From positions 62,001 to 126,000 of the forward strand of contig NZ_BMKW01000005.1 in the NCBI RefSeq assembly GCF_014644535.1: a stretch of DNA of 64,000 bases. Reading direction: 5' to 3'. Shown one piece after another: positions 26,299 through 33,655 of this stretch (position 1 is the first letter of the stretch; each line of letters starts with the position of its first letter). The translations under genes and the position numbers were made by a program. The stretch comes from Neoroseomonas lacus (GTDB lineage Bacteria > Pseudomonadota > Alphaproteobacteria > Acetobacterales > Acetobacteraceae). Under the pieces are notes generated by a model, which was not told the DNA's origin, made no database searches, and saw nothing but the letters and a program-made list of their open reading frames with translations.

Positions 26299-26474
26299 GG
26301 ATCGATGAGCGGCGCATCGACGGCGTCGCCCCTACGCTATCCGCCAACTCGTTGTTGGCAGTCGAGCGACGGGCAGCCGACTGCCGGTGACGCGTCAAGC
26401 CGGCCCTCTAGGAGCTGGCCGAGCATGCGGTACGGCCAGTGCCCAGGGGGAATGCCCTCGAGGCCGCGACTGCA

Positions 26475-26642
26475 TCAGGCCGGCAAAGCGCCATCCACCA
26501 TCGCCGTCAGCCAGCGCCCGGCCGGGTCCCGGTAGATCACCCACCACGGGTCGCCGGCACGCGACGGCTCGATTCCGTAGCGCGCGAGGCAGCGCCCATG
26601 TGGCGTGCGCACCGGGACGGGCAGGGTGAAGATCCGGAACAT
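26475..26642 (-). CDS. Small stress-regulated protein, 55 residues, unknown family
   Basis: A short gene supported by a GGAGA ribosome site 7 nt before ATG 26642 and by a good EcfG-type promoter upstream. The product starts MFRIFTLPVPVRTPHGR and contains a Trp-rich core DPWWVIYRDPAGRWL; Arg, Trp and Pro are frequent, and no signal peptide or membrane helix is visible. Not recognised as a known family. Divergent from the PRC-barrel gene with 157 bp between start codons. Third-position GC is high throughout, consistent with real coding sequence. Confidence 0.65.
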   Translation of the reverse strand: MFRIFTLPVPVRTPHGRCLARYGIEPSRAGDPWWVIYRDPAGRWLTAMVDGALPA

Positions 26643-26676
26643 CGTTCATCTCCGTTTGCTCGATAACCATGACGGA

Positions 26677-26701
26677 AACGACCGAGCGCGCGACTGGTTG
26701 C
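26677..26701 (-). promoter_or_regulatory. Predicted EcfG-type promoter of the 55-residue gene
   Basis: Minus strand GCAAC (26701-26697), 16-nt spacer, CGTT (26680-26677), about 34 nt before the start codon. Confidence 0.6.
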
Positions 26702-26723
26702 GTCGCAAATGCGTCGAACGACC

Positions 26724-26748
26724 ACAACCATCGTGGCGTTCAGGCGTT
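26724..26748 (+). promoter_or_regulatory. Weak EcfG-type promoter candidate of the PRC-barrel gene
   Basis: ACAAC at 26724-26728, 16-nt spacer, CGTT at 26745-26748. One mismatch from the local GCAAC motif; correct spacing and position (51 nt before the ATG). Confidence 0.4.
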
Positions 26749-26799
26749 TTCCCAAAGACCGGCATGCGTGCCGGCACCACACAGCAGGAGAAGAACGCC

Positions 26800-27447
26800 A
26801 TGACGAAATCCAGCCTGATGCTTCCTGCCGCGCTGGCCGCCGCGATGACGCTGGCGCCTGGCCTCGTCCTCGCGCAGGCGCGCGACGGGTCGACTGCGAA
26901 CCCGCCCTCCGATGCCGTCGGCCGCACCATCGACCGGGCCACCGGCCGGCCGACCGTCCCCGACGGGCAGCCGGGCAACCCGCCGTCGACGGCGCTGGGC
27001 CGCACGACGGACCGCGCGCTGGGGCAGGCGACGAGCCCTGACGGCACCGGCAACAATCCGCCCGGTACCGCGGTGGGCCGCGTGCTGGAACGCGTGGGTG
27101 ATGCCGTCACCTCCGCGACCGGCTCGGCCAGCCCGCCACCGGCGCGGACCGCTGCCACCCAGCAGGTGAGGCCAAGCAACCGCGCGAGCGGGATCATCGG
27201 CGCCAACATCTACAATGAGGCCGGTACCTCCATCGGCGAGGTCGAGGACCTGATCATCCAACGTGACGGCAGCGCCCCGGTGGCGGTGGTCTCGGTGGGC
27301 GGCTTCCTCGGCATGGGGGCGCGGCTCGTCGCGGTGCCGCTCGCCGAGCTGCGCTTCGCCGAAGACAATGCACGCTGGACGTTGCACGGTGCCACGAAGG
27401 AAAGCCTCCAGGCCCGCCCTGTGGTGAGCTTCGCTTCGCGCGGCTGA
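26800..27447 (+). CDS. Periplasmic PRC-barrel domain protein with N-terminal repeats
   Basis: A 215-residue exported protein. Signal peptide residues 1-25 (hydrophobic core LPAALAAAMTLAPGLVLA). Residues about 30-105 hold three imperfect repeats of roughly 26 residues built on NPP-S/G-A-GR-DRA-G and PDG. Residues about 130-205 are a PRC-barrel (ASGIIGANIYNEAGTSIGEV; VSVGGFLGMGARLVAVPL), a domain found in photosynthetic reaction-centre H subunits and in many alphaproteobacterial stress proteins. ATG at 26800 follows CAGGAG. Function is unknown; an envelope role under stress is inferred from the neighbourhood. Confidence 0.85.
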   Translation: MTKSSLMLPAALAAAMTLAPGLVLAQARDGSTANPPSDAVGRTIDRATGRPTVPDGQPGNPPSTALGRTTDRALGQATSPDGTGNNPPGTAVGRVLERVGDAVTSATGSASPPPARTAATQQVRPSNRASGIIGANIYNEAGTSIGEVEDLIIQRDGSAPVAVVSVGGFLGMGARLVAVPLAELRFAEDNARWTLHGATKESLQARPVVSFASRG

Positions 27448-27452
27448 CCCAC

Positions 27453-27486
27453 CGCGCCCTCCGCGGGTTGGTCCGCGGAGGGCGCG
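27453..27486. terminator. Hairpin terminator between convergent genes
   Basis: 14-bp perfect stem around the core CGCCCTCCGCGG/CCGCGGAGGGCG with a GTTGGT loop, six bases after the PRC-barrel stop and just before the 3' end of the convergent Rz1-like gene. No T-tract, so it may act in both directions by structure alone. Confidence 0.6.
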
Positions 27487-27495
27487 AGCGTGCCG

Positions 27496-27678
27496 TCACC
27501 ATCCGCAGAGCCGTCGTCCCGTCCGGTTATGCGCCAGGATCTGGCGCGCCGTATCCGGCGTCAGCCCATCCGATGCGCTGACTAGGATTGGCTGCCAGGC
27601 GTCACAGCCCTCGCTGCCAGTCCCGGCGCAGCTCGTCAGCAGGATCCCCAGAGCGATCCACGGCGCGGTCCACCTCAT
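27496..27678 (-). CDS. Rz1-like outer-membrane spanin lipoprotein
   Basis: A 60-residue lipoprotein: signal peptide with helix ALGIL and lipobox LTSC, mature part of about 44 residues. It begins inside the upstream Rz-like gene in a different frame and extends past it (77 nt shared), the staggered Rz/Rz1 arrangement of phage lysis cassettes. The mature part lacks the Pro-rich stretch of lambda Rz1, so the assignment rests on gene architecture, lipobox and context. It would span to the outer membrane with the Rz-like partner. Confidence 0.6.
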   Translation of the reverse strand: MRWTAPWIALGILLTSCAGTGSEGCDAWQPILVSASDGLTPDTARQILAHNRTGRRLCGW

Positions 27679-27856
27679 TCCTGATCTCCCGCGCGCGGGC
27701 GGCGCGCTCCTGCGTTGCGGTTCGTGCCGCGGTGCGCCCATCGCGCCGGCCGCCGAGATAGGCGCCAAGCAGCAGCACAAGCGCCGCCCCCACCGCCGCC
27801 ATCCATCCCGCGGCCCGCGACCAAGCGGCGGTGAGCATCGCGACGATCATGCTCAT
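27602..27856 (-). CDS. Rz-like inner-membrane spanin
   Basis: An 84-residue protein with one N-terminal membrane helix (WMAAVGAALVLLLGAYLGG) and a charged coiled-coil periplasmic part. It ends with RNEVDRAVDRSGDPADELRR and a WQRG tail, a pattern common in prophage Rz/i-spanin-like proteins. ATG at 27856 overlaps the lysin stop by 4 nt (ATGA), and the Rz1-like gene is embedded at its 3' end. Together with the lysin it forms a compact lysis module. Confidence 0.68.
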   Translation of the reverse strand: MSMIVAMLTAAWSRAAGWMAAVGAALVLLLGAYLGGRRDGRTAARTATQERAARAREIRNEVDRAVDRSGDPADELRRDWQRGL

Positions 27857-28521
27857 GCCGCCCGTCGCGAGCGTTGCCAGATGAACCAGGCCGCCGCGGC
27901 GATGATCACCGCCGCCGCGATCCACGGTCCGAGCGCGCGGGCCAGTTCCGCTGCTTCTCCAAGATGCGGGGCGACTTGTGCCAGCGCATCGGTCACGGCG
28001 ACGCCGCCTACCCCCACCGCGGCGGTGCCGGCGGCGGCGCGCGCGGTGCCGCTGTTCACGACGGCAGCGCGCCCGCCCGCGACCACGCCGGCCAGCCGCA
28101 GCCCGGCGTCGATGGTCGCGCGGTCATACGGATTGCCACCGAGCTCGTGGGTGATGATCGCCTCGACCAGGGGATGCAGATCCTCATGGCGATTCAGGTC
28201 GAGCGTGGCTCGCGGATGGCGGTCCATCTGTCGTGCCACCGCAGCGATGTAGGCCTCGGTGTTGTTCTCGGCCCCCGGTGCCCAGCGCGTGATAATGCCG
28301 CGGATGGTCCGCAGGCCGTGCCGGTCCTGATACGTCGTCAGCAACACGGCCAGGGCGCGGATGCCATATTCATGGGAGACGAAGCGCGCGAAGCGGGCGC
28401 GACTGCCAGGCGGTACCGTCTCAATCGGCGGGTCAGCCAGGCCTTGCCATCGATTGGCCGGCTGGTGGTCGATATTGCCCGGGTTGCGGTTGCGGTAGCC
28501 GCGGGTCTGACGGGGGTCCAT
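27853..28521 (-). CDS. Phage muralytic (structural/lysin-like) protein with C-terminal membrane helix
   Basis: A 222-residue protein. The N-terminal part RGYRNRNPGNIDH, WQGLADPPIE and FVSHEYGIRAL is typical of the phage structural/endolysin-like domain in many proteobacterial prophages, in which RNxNPGNI is the signature. Residues about 140-190 are Ala/Gly-rich, and residues about 197-217 form a hydrophobic helix (AAAVIIAAAAWFIW) followed by RSRRAA. The protein is thus predicted to be membrane-anchored at its C-terminus, unlike a soluble endolysin. ATG at 28521 follows GAGGAGGACCC. Muralytic activity is inferred from the family. Confidence 0.75.
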   Translation of the reverse strand: MDPRQTRGYRNRNPGNIDHQPANRWQGLADPPIETVPPGSRARFARFVSHEYGIRALAVLLTTYQDRHGLRTIRGIITRWAPGAENNTEAYIAAVARQMDRHPRATLDLNRHEDLHPLVEAIITHELGGNPYDRATIDAGLRLAGVVAGGRAAVVNSGTARAAAGTAAVGVGGVAVTDALAQVAPHLGEAAELARALGPWIAAAVIIAAAAWFIWQRSRRAA

Positions 28522-28602
28522 GGGTCCTCCTCGGGACGTGCGGAAGGCTGGCCCCGGCCGATGGTTCCGGGGCATCCTTGGCTTATGGGCAGGGGTGCAG
28601 GG

Positions 28603-28989
28603 ATGGTGGCGTTGCAGGCGGTGGCGCTCGGGTTGACAGCCGCGGCCGGCAGCGCAGCCGCGTCGTGCATCCATGTCGACCGCCATGCCGAGGCACGCGA
28701 CGATGCGCTGGCCTTCACGGCCGGCATCCAGCGCGCGGTACGCATGCCGATCGAACGCGACAACAGTTGCACGCCCGACCTGCATGTCAGCTTCATGGTG
28801 GTGGAGTTGGCCGTCATCGCGGGGCGGGCCGGACGCGGCTATCTCGTCACTTATGCGGTCACCGATGAACGGGACGGCGATGTGCGACCGCATATGGGCG
28901 CGACCTGGGGGATGGACCGCACCCGGGCATTGCTGGATGCGGGCCTGTCGGCCGGGGCGGGAATACGCTCGCGCTCGCCCGGCTTCTAG
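28603..28989 (+). CDS. Putative exported protein, unknown family
   Basis: A 128-residue reading frame on the strand opposite the lysis genes, between lysin and tail genes. It starts with a signal-peptide-like stretch (ALQAVALGLTAAAGSAAASC) and has an almost exclusively G/C third codon position, so it is probably real. Mature region contains HAEARDDALAFTAGIQRAV and SFMVVELAVIAGRAGRGY. The overlapping minus-strand frame lacks any recognisable motif. ATG at 28585 is an alternative start. No family recognised; a cargo gene of the phage cassette is possible. Confidence 0.55.
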   Translation: MVALQAVALGLTAAAGSAAASCIHVDRHAEARDDALAFTAGIQRAVRMPIERDNSCTPDLHVSFMVVELAVIAGRAGRGYLVTYAVTDERDGDVRPHMGATWGMDRTRALLDAGLSAGAGIRSRSPGF

Positions 28990-29158
28990 ACCGCGATGGC
29001 CGCAGGCGAGGATGCGCCGGAGGTCTGGATCACGCGATCAAACAATAGGTCAGAGCGTGGTGGGTGAACGAAGCTGAACCAATCACGCTCGAAGCGGCCG
29101 TTCGCGAGGTGCCGCTCCGGTCAGCACTTGGGCATGCGCCGCAAGGCACGCATCCGGT

Positions 29159-29536
29159 CTAGTCGGCGAGAACGGTCAGGCTCTCGGCCGGGATGGTGAC
29201 GCTGCCGGCCGAGCCGAGCGTGGCCGGCGACCCGAGCGCTGCCCAGGCGAGCGCATTGCCGCCGGCCACCGCATCGAAAATGCCGATATGGGTCAGCGTG
29301 CCGGCGGCAGCGGTGAAGCCGAAGCGCAGCGATGCGGCATTGCGCTGTGTGCCACTGCCGGTGAAGGACGCCGGCTGTCGCGCATAGCCGGTTGCCGTCG
29401 CTGGTTCGCCAGTCAGCCCGGCCGCATCGGTGCCGCCGGTGCCAAGGGCGACCCAGACGGCGGTCGGCAGGGAAGGCTGGCGTCCCGTCAGGGAGCGGGC
29501 GAGCAGGTTCTTCGCGTAGTCGGTCAGCGCGGTCAT
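29159..29536 (-). CDS. Phage tail-associated protein, putative
   Basis: A 125-residue protein. Beginning MTALTDYAKNLLARSLTGR and the pattern VWVALGTGGTD ... GTLTHIGIFDAVAGGNALAWAAL are characteristic of small proteins coded beside phage tail fibres (lambdoid/siphovirus tail-fibre-adjacent family). Low in Cys and charge, rich in Gly/Ala/Thr as expected for a beta-rich structural component. It follows the tail-spike gene by 28 bp and is probably in the same transcript. Confidence 0.6.
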   Translation of the reverse strand: MTALTDYAKNLLARSLTGRQPSLPTAVWVALGTGGTDAAGLTGEPATATGYARQPASFTGSGTQRNAASLRFGFTAAAGTLTHIGIFDAVAGGNALAWAALGSPATLGSAGSVTIPAESLTVLAD

Positions 29537-29564
29537 GGTTGCTTGTCCTTTCCTGGCAGTGCCA

Positions 29565-31502
29565 TCAGCTCACCACCACGCCGTCCGGCCAGCGCCAGTT
29601 GGTGCCATCGCTGACGGCCAGGCGCCGGTTGGACGACCCGTCCCAGACGTAGATCAGGCTGCGCGTGTAGGTCGCTGCCGCGGGAAGCGCCGTGACGCTG
29701 TAGGAGGGTAGCCGGAATGGCGCCGTGCTTTCGACATAGGTGGCGCCTTTGGGTGAGAGCTGCAGCGCCACCACGGTATCGGTGCCCTGGGCGATGAAGC
29801 GCGGCGTGCCCCCCGCCGCGGTGGCGTCGGTGCGGATGTAGTTGGCCGGCGTGCCGGTGGCGTTCACCTCGAAGGCGGTATTGCCGCGTGTGTGCAGCCG
29901 GACGGTCGAGGTGCCCTTGGCGGCGATCGCGAGCGCGATGTTGGTGTCGGTCCCCTCCGCCGAGACAGCGGGCGTGCCGGCGGTGGCGGCGGCCGTCACG
30001 GCGACGCGATTAACGCTGCTTGTCGGCGTGGTGACGCCGAACCCATGCGCACCCGATGCGCCGCCAAGGGTCACCGTGCCACCGGATGCGGCCCGCATCA
30101 CCTCGACCCCGGCGATGGAGGCTGCAAGCTCCGTCGAGGATGGTGCGAAGAAGCCGTTGTCCGTGGCACCGATCATCACGCCGGGCCGGTCGATCCGGCC
30201 GGCCGGCGCGCCGAGGGCGACATGACCATTGGTGCCGCTGTTCATCGTCGGGCCGGCATTGCCATTGCCCAGCATGGCCGGGCTGCCGAGATACACGGCA
30301 TTGGGCGTGCCGGAGGCGGCGTTGGCCAGATGGATCGCGGCCGAGCCGTCATTCAACTGGTTATAATACTCGGCACGGAAGGAAAAGATGTCGAGCCGAT
30401 TGCCCGTTCCGTTCACGCGGATTGCGTTGCTCTGGGCATCGTCGACACGCAGATTGCCGACCTGCAGACGGGTATTGTTGCCATCGATGCGCACGCCCAC
30501 GCTGCCGGTGAGCGGCGCGCCGCTGCCATTGAACAGTTCCGACTGCGTCGTGGCATTGGCGATCTGGCCGGTAACGCCATTGTTCTGGATCCAGATCGGG
30601 TACAGCGCGAAGTCGGCATAGAAGTTGCCGAGATAGAATTTCGCGACGGAGCCCGTGCCGCTGGAGACAAAGCGCAACACCGAGCGCGCGCCGAGGGCGA
30701 AGATGTCGTCCATGAAGATGCCGTCGACTCGGTGCAGTACGACGGTGTCGGTGTTCTGCTGCTGCCAGCGCACCACATCGTCATCCGCGCTGAAGAAGGG
30801 CCAGAAATGGACATGCTGGATGCGGCAGGTGTCGAAGGCACGATCGATCTCGATGCCGGCGGTGAACACCTGGCCACGCAGGCTCTCGATGTTCAGCCGC
30901 CCGGAATTGTCGCACCAGATGCCGCGATTGACCCCGACCAGCAGCAGGTTCTTGAATTCGACCGCGCCCTGGCAATCCTGCACACGGAAGACGAAGTCGT
31001 AATCCGTGGGCGCCCAGCCCGGCACCTGCGAGGCATTATGCGCCTGGCGCACCGCGAGGTTGCGCACGGTCGACCCGCGCGCCCCGCCGCCGGTGAACGT
31101 GAAGGGCGTGAAGCCGGTGGTGTCGATGCTGAGCCAAGTGCCGTCGGCGATCGCCGAACCTTCCGTGTAGCCTGCGCCCTGGAAGGTGATGGCGACGCTG
31201 TCTACCACGACGGGGCTGGCGAGACGGTAGGCATGCGGACCGAATTCAAGGATGCCGCCACCGGCTGAATTCATCGCGTCCACCGCGGCCTGGATGGCCG
31301 GCGCGTCGTTCGTCGTGCCGTCGCCGACAGCGCCGAAATCCCGCACATGGTAGGCGCGGTCGGAAAGGATGCCGCTGCGGAGCTGCGCGATGGTGGCCTG
31401 GCGCGTGACGGCGGAACCGCCACTGCCCTGGACGACGGGCAGCAGATCGCTATCCGCCGCCGTGCTGATTGCCGGCAAGGCGCTGATTTTCGTATCGGAC
31501 AT
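29565..31502 (-). CDS. Phage tail-spike/tail-fibre protein with pectate-lyase-type beta-helix
   Basis: A 645-residue protein. N-terminus DTKISALPAISTAADSDLLP is the typical virion-attachment segment of tail fibres. Residues about 50-120 contain YHVRDFGAVGDGTTNDAPAI and AAVDAMNSAGGG, the pectate_lyase_3/GH28-related start of a right-handed beta-helix, which continues to about residue 430. The C-terminal third has repeated Thr/Gly/Ala segments (AAATAGTPAVSAEGTDTN and AAGGTPRFIAQGTDTV), a trimeric-fibre-like repeat. In phages such proteins bind and often cleave surface polysaccharide. No head, terminase or integrase gene accompanies it here. Confidence 0.82.
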   Translation of the reverse strand: MSDTKISALPAISTAADSDLLPVVQGSGGSAVTRQATIAQLRSGILSDRAYHVRDFGAVGDGTTNDAPAIQAAVDAMNSAGGGILEFGPHAYRLASPVVVDSVAITFQGAGYTEGSAIADGTWLSIDTTGFTPFTFTGGGARGSTVRNLAVRQAHNASQVPGWAPTDYDFVFRVQDCQGAVEFKNLLLVGVNRGIWCDNSGRLNIESLRGQVFTAGIEIDRAFDTCRIQHVHFWPFFSADDDVVRWQQQNTDTVVLHRVDGIFMDDIFALGARSVLRFVSSGTGSVAKFYLGNFYADFALYPIWIQNNGVTGQIANATTQSELFNGSGAPLTGSVGVRIDGNNTRLQVGNLRVDDAQSNAIRVNGTGNRLDIFSFRAEYYNQLNDGSAAIHLANAASGTPNAVYLGSPAMLGNGNAGPTMNSGTNGHVALGAPAGRIDRPGVMIGATDNGFFAPSSTELAASIAGVEVMRAASGGTVTLGGASGAHGFGVTTPTSSVNRVAVTAAATAGTPAVSAEGTDTNIALAIAAKGTSTVRLHTRGNTAFEVNATGTPANYIRTDATAAGGTPRFIAQGTDTVVALQLSPKGATYVESTAPFRLPSYSVTALPAAATYTRSLIYVWDGSSNRRLAVSDGTNWRWPDGVVVS

Positions 31503-31654
31503 GAAGGTCTCCCTGGGGGGCTGGGGACGGGAAGGGGGAGGCGAGCCGGGCCGGTAAGCACAGGCTCTGGCGCCCTGCCCGCGGCCTTCGTTGCCTGCGC
31601 AGCGAAAGGCGAGGACCGGCAGGCCACGGGCCGCGGCAGCGTGGGATCAGGGCA

Positions 31655-32305
31655 TCAGCGGAGCAGCATGACGCTGCTCTCGGTCAGCAGCCGGGCGCCT
31701 GCCTCGCTCAGCAGATGCGGAGGCTGAGCAACGGCGAAGGGTGGCGAGAGGGCGAAATTCGCCGGGTCGGCGGCATCGGCGGCCAGCAGATGGAAACCGT
31801 CAGCCGGCGCGGGTGCGACGAAGGAGGTCGTCGCGCGGCCAGCGACGACCGGCACCGTCAGCGCGGGCGCCACCTCCGCGCCATTCGACCAGCGGAAGTA
31901 GAAGGTGATCTGGCTGATCGGACCGGTGATGGTCGCGCCCGCCGGCAACGTATCGTCGGAGAACAGCACCGCGGGTGGTGCATCGAGTACGATCGCCCGT
32001 GGCACGACCGTGGCGGTGAGGGTCACATCGGGCCGCAGCGTCGCGGATCGGAGCAGGGCCGGCGCGCCGCCCGAAGCATCGACCGTTACGCCGCCACCCG
32101 CGATCGACCCGCCGCGGATCGGCACCATGGCTGTCGCATCCGCGGCCTGGACGATGACGATGTCGCCGGGCAGCAGGCGGTTCGAGGCCGGCGCAAAATA
32201 GCCGGGGGCCAGCACGCTCGCCCGGTCGTCATCGGTGCGGTAGTGCCACAGGGTAAAGCCATTCGCGGTGGTCAGCGCCGCAAGACCGCTGGAGAGGAAA
32301 GGCAT
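31655..32305 (-). CDS. Putative phage tail structural protein
   Basis: A 216-residue protein, first gene of the tail/lysis cassette. Starts MPFLSSGLAALTTANGFTLWHYRTDD and is rich in Ala/Thr/Val beta-strand sequence with DASGGAPALLRSATLRPDVT. The N-terminal phrase GFTLWHYRT resembles short proteins found next to tail fibres, but no domain is securely recognised. A TTGACA promoter at 32432-32460 would drive it with a leader of about 120 nt. Confidence 0.55.
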   Translation of the reverse strand: MPFLSSGLAALTTANGFTLWHYRTDDDRASVLAPGYFAPASNRLLPGDIVIVQAADATAMVPIRGGSIAGGGVTVDASGGAPALLRSATLRPDVTLTATVVPRAIVLDAPPAVLFSDDTLPAGATITGPISQITFYFRWSNGAEVAPALTVPVVAGRATTSFVAPAPADGFHLLAADAADPANFALSPPFAVAQPPHLLSEAGARLLTESSVMLLR

Positions 32306-32431
32306 GCGTGTCTCCTCGCCCGCGCGCGACGGAAGGCGCGGGCCTTCCGTCAGGGCGGGTGCTGGGGGGTCGGGCTGTCGGGAGTGGAGCCGGGGGCTGG
32401 CGTTGGACGCAATTCGCCCCGTGATGCGGCG

Positions 32432-32460
32432 TGAATACAGGAAGAATTACCAGGTGTCAA
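32432..32460 (-). promoter_or_regulatory. Sigma-70-type promoter of the phage cassette
   Basis: Minus strand TTGACA (32460-32455), 17-nt spacer and TATTCA (32437-32432), within a locally AT-rich patch unlike the surrounding DNA. The -35 is perfect and the -10 is a partial match (3 of 6). Confidence 0.5.
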
Positions 32461-32562
32461 GGTTAATAGTCCTAGTTCTGCGAAGGCAAGCGGGGGATGG
32501 CAGGGAGCGCGCTCATCGCTAGTCTCGCCTGATCCGCCGACCGCTGCCCGAGGACCGCGCCG

Positions 32563-33654
32563 ATGTTCCGACGCTTGCTGCCACTGTTTGCGCTGCTGCT
32601 GATGGCCGTGCCGGCCACCGCGCAGGACCGCGTACTGAACGTCTACAACTGGTCCGATTATATTGACCCCGAGGTGGTGGCCCGCTTCACGCGCGAGACC
32701 GGGATCCGCGTCCGCTACGATGTCTATGACAGCCTGGAGACGCTGGAGGGCCGGCTCTCGGCGGGGCGCTCGGGGTATGACATCGTCGTACCCACAAGCG
32801 AGCCCACCTTCGCCCGGCTGGTGCGCGCCGGTGCGCTGCGGCCGGTCGACCGCGCCGCCGTGCCGAACTGGACGAACCTCAATCCCACCCTGATGCAGCG
32901 CGTCGCGACGATCGACCCGGGCAATCGCCATGGCGCGATCTATCTGTGGGGGACGGTCGGGCTCGGCATCAGGCTGGATCGGGTGCGTGCCGCCCTCGGT
33001 GATGTGCCGCTCGACAATCTCGACATCCTGCTCAAGCCGGAGAATGCCGCCCGCCTCGCTGCCTGCGGCATCATGCTGATGGACAGCCCGACCGACGTGC
33101 TGCCCTCGGTGCTGCGCTGGCTCGGCCGCGACCCGAACAGCAGCGCGACCGATGACATGCGCGCCGCCGAACGGGCGCTGATGGCTATCCGCCCGCATGT
33201 GCGCGCGATCATCGCGTCATCCTCGATCCTCGACGCGCTCGCGACCGGCGAGGCCTGCGTCGCGCTGACCTATTCCGGTGACGTGATCCAGGCCGCCGCG
33301 CGGGCGCGGGAGGCGGGCCGCGGTGTCGAGGTCGGCTACGTCATGCCGCGCGAAGGTGCGCAGCTGTGGTTCGACATGATGGCGATCCCGGCCGATGCGC
33401 CGAACCCGGAAGCCGCGCAGCAATTCATCAATTTCCTGCTGCAGCCTGACGTGATGGCCGCCATCACCAACCAGGTTCGCTACCCGAATGCGGTGCCGGC
33501 GAGCCAGCCGCTGGTGAATGAGGCGGTGCGCAACGACCCGAACGTCTTCCCCTCGGCCGAGGCGCTGTCGCGCAGCTTTGTCGCCGGCACGCCGCCGCGC
33601 GAGGCGGTCCGTCTGCGCACGCGGCTGTGGTCGCGCTTCAAGGCGGGGCGGTAG
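32563..33654 (+). CDS. Polyamine-type ABC transporter substrate-binding protein (PotF/PotD-like)
   Basis: A 363-residue periplasmic binding protein. Signal peptide residues 1-20 (RRLLPLFALLLMAVPATAQ). LNVYNWSDYIDPEVVARFT is the signature of spermidine/putrescine-binding proteins, followed by SGYDIVVPTSEPTF and a binding-site segment YLWGTVGLGIRLDRV, with LPSVLRWLGRDPNS later. First gene of a complete polyamine importer. Substrate specificity (putrescine, spermidine or a related cation) cannot be settled without a structural alignment. Confidence 0.92.
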   Translation: MFRRLLPLFALLLMAVPATAQDRVLNVYNWSDYIDPEVVARFTRETGIRVRYDVYDSLETLEGRLSAGRSGYDIVVPTSEPTFARLVRAGALRPVDRAAVPNWTNLNPTLMQRVATIDPGNRHGAIYLWGTVGLGIRLDRVRAALGDVPLDNLDILLKPENAARLAACGIMLMDSPTDVLPSVLRWLGRDPNSSATDDMRAAERALMAIRPHVRAIIASSSILDALATGEACVALTYSGDVIQAAARAREAGRGVEVGYVMPREGAQLWFDMMAIPADAPNPEAAQQFINFLLQPDVMAAITNQVRYPNAVPASQPLVNEAVRNDPNVFPSAEALSRSFVAGTPPREAVRLRTRLWSRFKAGR

Positions 33655-33655
33655 C

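Noticed and set aside
26674..26699. GGAAAC-N17-GTT on the plus strand as promoter of the PRC-barrel gene
   Set aside because: It lacks the C of CGTT and coincides with the much better minus-strand promoter of the 55-residue gene; the 26724-26748 site is closer to the start codon.
29892..31268. 458-codon plus-strand frame opposite the tail spike
   Set aside because: Antisense shadow; the minus strand shows the tail-fibre and pectate-lyase motifs.
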